DNA of 64,000 bases from Cycas panzhihuaensis. Lineage: Eukaryota > Cycadophyta. Below, piece by piece: positions 11,440 to 19,870 of this stretch. The notes under the pieces are model-generated. The model did no database searches. It had not been told where the DNA came from and saw only the letters and a program-made list of their open reading frames with translations. The stretch spans positions 246,767,741-246,831,740 of the forward strand of contig CM041465.1 of assembly GCA_023213395.1 (NCBI GenBank). The letters run 5' to 3'. Position 1 is the first letter of the stretch. The number at the start of each line of letters is the position of its first letter. Position numbers and translations under genes: made by a program.

Positions 11440-12680
11440 CACGCCTTGGGTACAACCCCAAGCGATGAACCCATTATCTCTTTCGGTCCCAGAGATCTCC
11501 CCGCGTCTAGTGGAAGGGAACGCCAATGGAACTTCCCTTTCACCATTACCATAGATACTCTCGATTGCACGCTACGGAGAACCGTCATGGACAACGGCTC
11601 CTCCGTCAACGCCATGCCCTTGCGCGTTATGCAAGAGCTCGGCGTTTCCGCCTTGGAACCGGTTCCATGGCGTTGTCGAGTTATGATGCAAGAAGACTCC
11701 CTTAGGATGCGTCTCGATACCTCTTACCCTCGAGGACAAGGCCGTCGTTCTGGACATCGTGCGTCCATGATGTCGATGTTGATTACAACCTGCTCCTGGG
11801 TCGACCATGGCTTGACCAAATGGGAGCCGTGTTCCACCGTTGGGGCAACTCAAGTTTGTCCACAATGGACAAATGAAAGTTGTCCTCATGACGATCGCTC
11901 ACCAAACCCGCTAGGCCTCCCACTTGAGCTAGCCATGGCCATACGAAGGGAAACAAACGCCCTCCGAACCATGCCTCAGCTTGCTCTATTGGAATTCCTG
12001 ATTCCTCCTACCAAGAAGAGAGTCCTGCGTCTTCTTCCCCTAGCCTGACGCGCTTTGCTCCTATTGGTGTCGGGAGTTATGGGTACGTCGCCGTGTTTGA
12101 TGATGACGGATCCCATAGTGAGGATGAGGACCGTCCTCACCCAGTCTCGTTCCTCACTTTTGGTGTGGGGCGCCTTCCTAGCCCTAACCTCCCTCTTGGG
12201 GCCTCTTTTGTGGTAAAGCCAGGCCACTTTCACATGTCACATGACATTGCGCATGTTGATCACCATATCCGGGGCTCTTCCACCTCGTCGCCTCCCGTAG
12301 GTGACGATGCTGAGAGTTCCCCTCTTGCTTTTTACGAGGGGCCTCTCCTTGACTCTCCTTCGTCGTCCCCGGCGGATGGCGGGCAGTTTTCAGGCCATAC
12401 CGGTCCTATCGCTCCCGTGCCATCTCTCGCCTCGCCCATTCGAAGTCAGGCCATCGATGGCGTGGACTACTTCGAGGCAGCGAGGCCTTGCTCGAACACT
12501 TGGCGGGTTCCATGCCAAGCTTGCCTCTGGTCACCACAAGCTTGGCCACGGAAGGTCTTAGCGATTGGGTCCACATTAGCAGGCCAATCCCTCTTTCGGT
12601 TCCTCCCTTCCAGTTGACCTTGCCCCCCTCCATTTCGAGGAAGGGAATGCCATGTGCATGGGGGCAACCCAGGACATAGT
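11440..12680 (+). pseudogene. Protease and linker to RT of T1
   Basis: The retropepsin-like part has MDNGSSVNAMPLRVMQELGV from 11587; DNG at 11590-11598 stands at the position of the usual D-S/T-G catalytic triad. The frame then shifts several times. A linker with APIGVGSYGY (12057-12086) and an acidic run (FDDDGSHSEDED) follows up to RT. The same APIGVGSY word occurs in copy B (TPIGVGSYSY, minus strand near 34040), so the linker is a family trait. Protease would cleave the gag-pol product. The frame is broken here. Confidence 0.75.
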
Positions 12681-12689
12681 CCTTGCCCC

Positions 12690-13560
12690 GGATAGGGTCA
12701 TCAAGGTAGGAGCGGAGTGCACCCCTGACGAGGTGAGGGAATACGCCCTCCTGTTTCGGGAATTCCGCGACGTATTTGCGTGGGAATACTCGGACATGAA
12801 GGGCATTGACCTCTCCATCGTCGTGCATAACCTTACGACTTTTCCTGACGCTCGCCCCGTGCGTCGAGCGGCGTCCTTCACCCAAGCTCGTGGCCGTTAA
12901 GATGGAGGTTGAGAAGCTTCTAGAAGCGGGACTTATTTCCTCCATCGATTACCCAAAATGGGTATCGAATATCGTTCCCGTTGCTAAAAAGAACGGGACT
13001 ATTCGTATTTGTGTCGACTTTCGCGACATAAATAACGCTTGTCCTAAGGACAACTTTCCCCTTCCTTTCATCGATCAAATAATCGATCGCACGGCCGGAT
13101 TCGAAGTTATGTCACGATGGGCGGCTTCTCATTATAACCGAATCTAAATCTCTCTAAAGACCGCCATAAGGCGGCCTTCACCACACCATGGGGTACCTTT
13201 GCCTATAAGGCGTGCCCTTTGGTCTTAAAATCACGAGGGCTACTTATCAAAGGGCCATGCATTTCATCTTCCATGACCTCATCAACAACACGTTGGAGGT
13301 CTTCATGGACGACATGATGGGCCTCTCCCGCTCCAGAGCCCATCATCTTTCCGACTTGCGCGCCATCTTCGCAAGATGCCACAAGTACCATGTTAACGAA
13401 CATTTGAAATGCGTGTTTGCCGTTACCTCGGGCAAACTCCTTGGTTTCCTCGTGTCTCAACAAGGAATCCGTCGATCTGGAAAAAGTCAAGGCGATCCTT
13501 GACATGCGCCGCCTAGGACCCAACGACAAATCAAGTCGTTCCTGGCGAGCTTGGATTCTT
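12690..13560 (+). pseudogene. Reverse transcriptase of T1, catalytic Asp lost
   Basis: The approach region ECTPDEVREYALLFREFRDV is at about 12715-12775. After a frameshift come MEVEKLLEAGLISSIDYPKW (from 12902), VPVAKKNGTIRICVDFRDIN and ACPKDNFPLPFIDQIIDRT. The first catalytic motif, normally LMDG, reads MGG at 13117-13125 (Asp to Gly), next to a further frameshift. The second catalytic motif is FMDD at 13302-13313, the usual Y/F-x-D-D. LLGFLVSQQGI closes the domain. RT copies element RNA into DNA. This copy has frame breaks and a lost metal ligand, so it is predicted inactive. Copy A keeps LMDG. Confidence 0.85.
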
Positions 13561-14110
13561 GAGGCATTTTTGGCGGTTTCGCCATAAGCGCCAAGCCTCT
13601 CACGAACCTATTGAAGAAAGGAGCTCATTTTGTGCGGTCGGGACAAGACCCAAAAGGCCTCGTGGGGCTCAAGGAAGCTCTCGTGTCAGCCCCTCTGGCG
13701 CCTCCTCGCCGATGGGCCTTTCATCTTATACACCTCGGCAGCAGGTGAATCCACAGGCGCAATGCTCGCGCAAGAGGACGATTCGGGAACCGAGAGGGCC
13801 ATTTATTTCATCAGCCGCACCCTCGTTGCCGCTGAATTAAACTAGCCCTCGCCAAAAAGGAATGCCTCTCCTTAGTCCATGCGACCAAAAAATTTCGGCA
13901 CTACTTGCTTGGTAACATGACCAAGGTGATCGTTCAATCCGATCCCTTGCGTTACTTGCTTACCCGTTCGGATTTGACTGGTAGGACGGGACATTGGGCC
14001 GTCCTGCTTCAAGAATTCGACTTGCAAGTCGTCAACAAGAAGTCGAAGAAGGGAATGGTAGTGGCGAGCAGGTTAGCCGTCCGCCATCCCCAGCGAGGCG
14101 GCGTCCACTG
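13560..14110 (+). pseudogene. First (gypsy-type) RNase H of T1, first catalytic Asp missing
   Basis: The words LYTSAAGESTGAMLAQ, ERAIYFISRTLVAAEL, KKECLSLVHATKKFRHYL, VIVQSDPLRYLL, GRTGHWAVLLQEFDLQVV give the gypsy RNase H fold after RT. The position of the first Asp (usually TDAS) reads TSAA here and TLAT in copy A, so its loss is shared within the family. In the Tat lineage a first RNase H of this weakened kind goes with a second RNase H elsewhere, and one is found at 19095. Stops and frameshifts interrupt the frame near 13842. Confidence 0.75.
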
Positions 14111-14149
14111 ACGACTCCTTCTCGGATGAGTCCATCATGACCGTCTAGG

Positions 14150-15250
14150 ATGTTTCTCCTCCCCCACTCGCCGATAGCGAGTGGTATGGCGACATCATGC
14201 GATATTTGACTCAGTAGGAATATCGCCGGCCCGGCGGCAAAGTCGGTCGGCGTGTCTGCGCGCGCTGGCAACACCTCCTCGTGAGCGGGGTGTTGTATAA
14301 GAGATCGCCGATGGGATCACCGCTTTTGCGTCGCTCGGCGAGCGGACCAAATACTCCGCGAGTGCCATCATGGCATTTGCGGGGCCACTGAGGCCAATCT
14401 ATGGCCCAAAGGATCCTCCGCATGGGCTATTACTGGCCGTCCTTGTTCAAGGACGCCCACGCTTGCGCCCTTAGATGCCGGCGTTGCCAAGAGCACGCCA
14501 ACGTCTCCCACGTACCTTCCGAGGCACTACATCCTATCGTGTCTCCGTGGCCCTTTTCCCAAAGGGGTTTAGACCTCATCGGGGCTATGTCACCACCATC
14601 ATCCGCACAACATAAATTCATCCTGACCGCTACCGAGTACTTTACTAAATGGGCGGGCGATCCCCTATCCACTACCCCTGGCAAGACGATAGCCACCTTC
14701 GTCTACCAGCACATTATCTGTCATTTTGGAATTCCAGATGTCCTAATTACGGATAATGGAACTCCGTTCTGTAATAAGGAGATGGACGAATTGTGTGAGA
14801 AATTCAAAATCTCACACAAGACGTCGTCCCTTATTACCCCAAGCAATGGACGATTGAGTCTTTCAACAAGGCGCTCATTGGCATCTTGAAGAAAACCGTC
14901 GCTCGGTCTCAAAGAGGCGGCATATCCACTCCTTCCGCTCTATGGGCTTATCGCACCTCTGTCCGGACGGCCATTGGGATGACCCCATTCTCGCTAGTCT
15001 ACGGATGAGCGATACTCCGTTGGAAGTGGAGGTCCCTTCTCTCCGGGTCTCCCTTGAGGCCTCATCGATGAGGAGTCTACTCGCCGGGCTCGTCTCCTGA
15101 CCTCGAGGCCACTGGATGAGGCGCTAGCGGCTTATCAGCGAACCTCACTTGGCCCGTTTGCAAAGGACATACGATAAACACCTTCGTGCCGAGTCCTTTG
15201 TGTCACGGGACCACGTCCTCAAATTAGAGTATCTCTATGATCGCTTGGCC
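14150..15250 (+). pseudogene. Integrase of T1
   Basis: A zinc-binding N-terminal part is at about 14395-14510 (ILRMGYYWPSLFKDA, CRRCQEHA). The catalytic core has SPWPFSQRGLDLIGAM (first Asp, about 14573), YFTKWA, IICHFGIPDVLITDNGTPF (second Asp, about 14750) and, after a frameshift, QWTIESFNKAL with the Glu near 14855. MTPFSLVYG closes the core at about 14980. Several frameshifts and stops follow up to about 15250. Integrase inserts the DNA copy and makes the 5-bp duplication. Copy A shows the same words on the minus strand at 61.1-61.9 kb. Confidence 0.85.
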
Positions 15251-16311
15251 AAATTCGGGCCCAAGTGGGTGGTCCTTTAAATCGTTCTCGAGAGCCTCGA
15301 TAGCGCCTCTGAATCGCCACCTTAGGCGGCTTGGAGTTTGAGAAAGCGGTCAGGAAGTTCCTCAAGAAGTTCTCGTGTGATCTCTTCGCCATGCTCGAAA
15401 TAAGCTTAAACTACCATTTTAAATTGTCTCCATTCTTCCCAACCGGGTAGAATGGCAATTTAAGATGGGTTCTCGATTTTCTTAGGTTCCTCCCGCGGAA
15501 CCCGCGTTCCCGTGTCTCTTGGGAACCTTTGTCCTCCTATTTGGGCATCCCCCAACTAGGGCGACGCTTTGGAGTATCGTACTCCCCTTTTCGTGCTTAT
15601 CGTTTCCCTCACATATTCCGCTATGCTCCCCTGTGGACGTGCATGTCGCCTTATCTTCTAACCTCACGCCTCTCAGTCACCTCTGCTCACGGTGGATGCG
15701 TGTGCTCCTGTTAGACGTATGGCCATGCATGGACGGAAACGCTTGCATATTCACAAAACTTTACAACCAAACATATACATTTACACATTCACATATTTAC
15801 ATATTTACATTTACAACATACAAAAATATTCATTTACAAAAGTAAATCATACATGCTATCTCTATCATACATGATACACGCCATTTCATGCCAAAGTGGG
15901 GTTCCAATTACCCCATGTGTATATATATATATCAAAAATGTCATAGTGCATCATGCATGTGGGAAGCCGGGATCCTTGCAGGGGGGGTACAATCATGTGA
16001 GCCTACATATGACCCCACAGGCCCGTGCTTTCCCGCCAAAATCATACATATGTGCTTCCCTGGTCTCTGCTTTGTCCGGACCACGGGGTCCCGTCTCTGG
16101 CTGTGTGATCCCTCTCACAGGGACCACATCCTGCGAGGCTCCTCCACAGGCCTCCGCGTGCCGCCTCGCTCTCCTCGTCCGAGGCCGTCTCGGGTCGTGG
16201 CCGTGTGTGTGTGTGTCGGCTCGGCTCGACCTCGAGATCATCTGGGCCACCACCGGTCGTAGCGGACTGGATGCGGTCCCTCTCACCTCGAGTCCCTCCT
16301 CGTGCCCTAGC
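15250..16311 (+). other. Post-integrase spacer of T1, no recognised gene
   Basis: About 1.1 kb between integrase and the antisense PMD frame. It holds scattered short open frames on both strands and an A/T-rich piece at 15745-15860, but no domain I recognise. It includes a phrase like GCTTAAACTACCATTTTAAA (near 15403), the reverse complement of motifs (GGTAGTTTA) repeated at 31.2, 33.4 and 60.8 kb in the related copies. Confidence 0.6.
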
Positions 16312-17900
16312 CCTATACTCCGGCCTTGAGGCGCTCCTCAGGGGCGCCAGTGAGTCTTGATCCTGTGTCTCCTCCTAGTCCGCTCTGGCTCTCGAGGCTG
16401 GGTCCGTCTGCACTCATCCAGCTCACCCCAGTCGCGTCGAGCTCTCGCCGCATTGTCCACAGAATGCCATATGGTCTCAGGTCTGCAACCCGGATGTCTC
16501 GTACTCTCACCGGGGCGAGCGCTGCATGTAGGCTCTGTCGATCTGGCGCGCCTCTACGGATGGGCGGTTGCCCCTCCGCGTGAACTGAGGGAACAACTCC
16601 TCACCATAGCCTCGACCGGTCTCGGACCTCAGCTACTCACCGCCAAGGCAACATGCCATGTGTCGGTGGGTATCCTCGATGTATATCATAAAAATCAAAT
16701 CAAAATCTATCTAGATGTCAAGCGACTAAGGAAGCAGATAGGTCTCACTGGCCAGCGGATCCTCTGCCGGGCGACATCCTCCTCTCTGGCTCTCACTTGA
16801 TGCCGGTGCCTCGTCCTCGAGCACGTCCTCGCCTCGGCCTCATCTCTGGCGGGTGGCTCGACTCTCGCCTCCGGGTCTCACGCGATCCGAACTGCGCTGT
16901 CTCTGCGGCTCCGAAGGGCTGCCCCTCATGGCGGCCGGATGGTCCTCGCACCCACGATGGGCATGATGGACCTGCCTCTCCTGCAGGTCGCGATGGGCTA
17001 GCCCCATCTCCCTCGTCGTCACTGTCATCACCCCCATCGTCGTCATCATCGTCACTGTCCTCGATGGGTGCTCCTCCTCCTCCTACTGGGTCATCACTCG
17101 CCCACCTCACTGCTCTGTATGGATCTGCCACATAGTCTGTCAGGGTGAGGAGGTCGAGTGACGTCGTGTCGACCGACCATCGAACATGGGCCTGGTCCTC
17201 CGTCCCCCGGAATCTCGTCTGCCACCTGTGGACCATCGGGGCCCACCTCGCTATGGGGAACGACCCCCCTGCTGGTGCCACTGCTGCGAAGTGATCAAAA
17301 ATCGACCTTGACGTCTTTGTCTGAGAATCCTCGTCTGCTGATCTCGATAGTGTCTGGTTGGGCGGCGAGGTTCGCCTTAACTAGAGTGGCCCATCCATCC
17401 TCTCGTAGGCCTCGCCAAGCGTCTGCGTCCACCCATCCTCCGGGATCTCTCAGTAGTTACATTTCCGGAGATCCAGGAGAATGCATAGCAAAATAAGCTT
17501 CCTCGAGGAATCACAGCAAGCAAATGCGGAGGAGCTCCCCTCATTGCCATCTAGCTCCCCGTGAGGCCGAGCCGCCTCCATGTGTCTTTGCCTCATTGCT
17601 AGCGGCGTCCTCAATCTCACGGTCTCCCGTCGCCAAACACCAGGATCACTTTGATATCCTCTGGAGTAATGGTGACATCTCCTATCGTGGCAAGTGAAAC
17701 ACGTGCCTCCTCCGCCCCAGGCGACACTATGTCCACTAGGAGTCTGTAATCCGTCTGTTGGGGGTCTTGAGGGCCTTATCTGGCCGCATCTCTTCAAGAC
17801 TGTCCTGTCCTCCTCTGTCGACATCTCCAACCAGCTCAAGATGGGCATGCCGACTTTCTCGCGGTTATCCACCGCGATAACTGCCTATAACCAGTAAAAT
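16312..17900 (-). pseudogene. Antisense plant mobile domain (PMD)-like frame inside T1
   Basis: Read on the minus strand, opposite to gag-pol. In order: AVDNREKVGMPILSWLEMST and LKRCGQ (17884-17785); GDVTITPEDIKVILVFGDGRP (about 17680-17618), which fits the PMD hallmark of G-E/D-M/V-T-I-T-x-E-D-V-x-x-I-L-G-L; FFDHFAAVAPAGG (about 17310-17270), like the PMD W-F-x-E-H-F-x-x-x-x-P; RWAPMVHRWQTRF; SLDLLTLTDYVADPYRAVRW; and an acidic Asp/Gly run at 17060-17000. A stop closes the frame at 16312-16314. At least two frameshifts break it. The decayed copy A carries the same blocks in the same order, also antisense to its element. PMD proteins in plants act in chromatin silencing or occur in transposons; the role here is unknown. 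Confidence 0.7.
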
Positions 17901-18020
17901 CAGTTAAAGTTAGTCTCCTAGTAGTCACCTAGGCTCCTAGCTATCTTGTCAGTTGTCTTTTCTGATTTCAGAGGGCTATTTGGGTCTCCGTTCTTGTTTT
18001 CTGATTCCACACTGCGTCTG

Positions 18021-18054
18021 GCTCTAAATTTAGCGGTACCGCTAAATTTAGAGC
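18021..18054. repeat. Perfect 34-bp palindrome
   Basis: GCTCTAAATTTAGCGGT is followed directly by its exact reverse complement with no spacer. The centre is GGTACC. It lies upstream of the antisense PMD blocks. Confidence 0.95.
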
Positions 18055-18136
18055 GGGCCCCGTGGCGATTTCTTTTCCCTGCTGCAATACCGTGGCAAAG
18101 ATCGCGGTCTTAGTGATCTTAGTAGCAGATCACGGT

Positions 18137-18160
18137 AACCCCCTAAAAAAGGGGGTTTTT
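18137..18160. other. Hairpin followed by a T run
   Basis: AACCCCCT (18137-18144) pairs with AGGGGGTT (18150-18157) across a five-A loop, and the right arm runs on into a run of T. It could be a pause or end signal for plus-strand RNA or a chance structure. Confidence 0.4.
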
Positions 18161-18557
18161 CTCCCAGAAAATCAAAAATTTTTGTGGTAGACCCCACGTG
18201 GGGCCCACCGGGACCCGGGCTGCCTAATGCACAGGTCCCCGCCTCTTTCTGGGTCTAATTCGAACTCCGAGAGGCCTCTAATCGCCCATAAGGGGCATGA
18301 AAAAGCATTAAATTTAAATAAAAAATAATTAATTTCAAATTGTGAAATAACTGAGGTATCGTTGGATCCACTCACTGGATCCGGTCTGACGGTCGCCATA
18401 GCGTCTCTAAGATCGTGGTGACTGTCTCCTCGCGCGAATCTGACGGTCGGATCGTCCTCGGTGTGCCTCTGAAGTCGGGTAGCGCTCCGCGTCATAAGGG
18501 AAAGGCTCTGGTTTCGCACGAGAGCCGGTGAAAATGAATCCCATTTTCATAAGTTTT

Positions 18558-18568
18558 CCTTATATAGG
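18558..18568. promoter_or_regulatory. Candidate bidirectional TATA box between the two extra frames
   Basis: CCTTATATAGG on the plus strand reads CCTATATAAGG on the minus strand, a good TATA form in both directions. It lies about 530 bp before the second RNase H ATG (plus) and about 670 bp before the first PMD block (minus). Purely an inference from sequence. Confidence 0.4.
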
Positions 18569-19094
18569 CGGGGGCCCCGACGGGCACTTTCTCCATTCTT
18601 AGCTTCGTGACAGTCGTTGGGACCGTCTTTTCGCGCTGATAGCCTTTGCCTTCTGGCCCTGCCGCTCGTTGAGCTTTATGGACGCCCTTTTTGCCCTCGC
18701 TTGTAAGGGCATTTATGGCGCCTCATTATTGCGCTTTTGGCCAGGGCCTTTTGCATCGTTTTGTGTTGCTCGGTGCATGCCAGAGTTTATACTTGTTTGG
18801 CTCGTTTCGCCGCCCTGGACTCATTTTTGCAGCCCTTTCTCGCCCCTGGAGCTCCCAAAAGAAATGCTCCCCCCGTTTGGGGGCATGTTTTGCTTCCCGA
18901 AGTAACTTTCGGGGACTCCAGGGCGCATTTTTTCGCCTACTCCCAGTCAGTGCCCTGATTGCTTGCTCTCGCTTTCAGGTAACCTCATTGCTAGGTCCTC
19001 CTACCCTTCGCGGCCCACCCCGCGCCTGCTATTCGAGTCTTTGTGTTGCTTACATTGCTATTTGTGATTGTTTACCAGAGTTTAGCATTCGACC

Positions 19095-19532
19095 ATGTCT
19101 CTCTTCATTTTCACCGATGGTGGAAGTCGCGGCAACCCCGGGCCTTCCGTCGCTGCGTGGATTCTTCGTAGTCCCTCCGGACACGATTACATGCGTTCCA
19201 GAGTCTTTCTTCCTGAGGCTACCAATAACGAAGCCGTGTACACGGCCGTTATTGAAGCCCTTACCGATGCTCTTCGTTTCCATTGCGGTTCCATTGTGTT
19301 GTTTTGCGATTCTCAGGTTGTGGTGTCCTATCTCACCTAGGTTTACCAGGTGCGATGCCCTCATCTGAGAACTCTTGCGTCTGCCGCCAGGTCCCTCCTG
19401 GCTTGTTTCTCGTCGGCGGATATCCAGCATATCCCGAGGCACCTCAACGCTGAGGCAGACAGCCTCGTCCGCCTCATCCTTGAGCGTCACCTCCCTCTTC
19501 TAGGTGACCGCCCTTGGGACTTGCCCGGCTGA
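19095..19532 (+). pseudogene. Second RNase H of T1 (RNase HI/archaeal-like type), one in-frame stop
   Basis: A separate 146-codon frame with its own ATG in good context (GACCATGTC). It shows LFIFTDGGSRGNPGPSVAA (first Asp), NNEAVYTAVIEALTDAL, VLFCDSQVVVSYL (Asp), AARSLLACFSSADIQHIPRHL and NAEADSLVRLIL (last Asp). This is the RNase H type that Tat elements carry in addition to the gypsy RNase H. TAG at 19338-19340 interrupts it; copy B has Gln at this site. The catalytic Glu expected in NNxAEY reads Val here, while copy B has Glu. It lies downstream of integrase, 340 bp before the 3' LTR. The enzyme would remove RNA from RNA-DNA hybrids during replication. Confidence 0.85.
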
Positions 19533-19870
19533 CCCATGCCCAAGCCTCCAGTGCTGCTAGTTAGTTATACCTGCTTTGCTTTGTCGGATGCCTTTTTCAC
19601 TTCACGTCGCATCGCAGCAACGGGGGTATCCCGCTTTACTGCTTACTTCAGTTCCAGGTCGATGATTAGACGACGCGTAGGCAGCCCCTACGTTGTCCTC
19701 GTCTCTGTCTGCCTTGTCCACGCGTTCCGCCACGACACTTGCCTACGCCCTTGGTCCATGTGCTTCTCTTTATTACTTTTATATATATATATGCATGCGC
19801 TACTCATGTTTCTTGATTGTCAGCATTCGCCATCACATTACGCCCGGCGGTGAGGCTCACGCCGAGGCGA
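19533..19870 (+). other. 3' end of T1 internal region
   Basis: About 340 bp without a recognised gene. It holds a short (AT)n run near 19782-19791 and GTGAGGCTCAC, an 11-bp palindrome, close to the LTR. The stretch just before the LTR (GCCGAGGCGA) is only partly purine, so no clear polypurine tract is visible. Confidence 0.5.

Larger units (their letters stand above)
17901..19094. other. Non-coding region between antisense PMD frame and second RNase H
   Basis: About 1.2 kb with no recognised domain. It holds a perfect 34-bp palindrome (18021-18054), a hairpin with T run (18137-18160), a near-symmetric TATA box (18558-18568) and a C/G hairpin near 18868-18886. An open frame at 18172-18519 on the minus strand (115 codons) has no recognised domain; it could be the N-terminal part of the PMD transcript. 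TATAGGCAG just upstream of the first PMD block (minus strand, near 17905) resembles a splice acceptor. Confidence 0.5.

Noticed and set aside
11572-11889. Minus-strand frame opposite the T1 protease
   Set aside because: Shadow of the protease reading frame on the other strand with no domain.
15993-16286. 97-codon minus-strand frame next to the PMD frame
   Set aside because: It lies beyond the stop that closes the PMD frame, is Arg-rich without a domain and has no counterpart found in copy A.
18691-19368. 225-codon plus-strand frame overlapping the second RNase H
   Set aside because: It overlaps the RNase H in another frame and shows no domain; the RNase H frame is the supported one.
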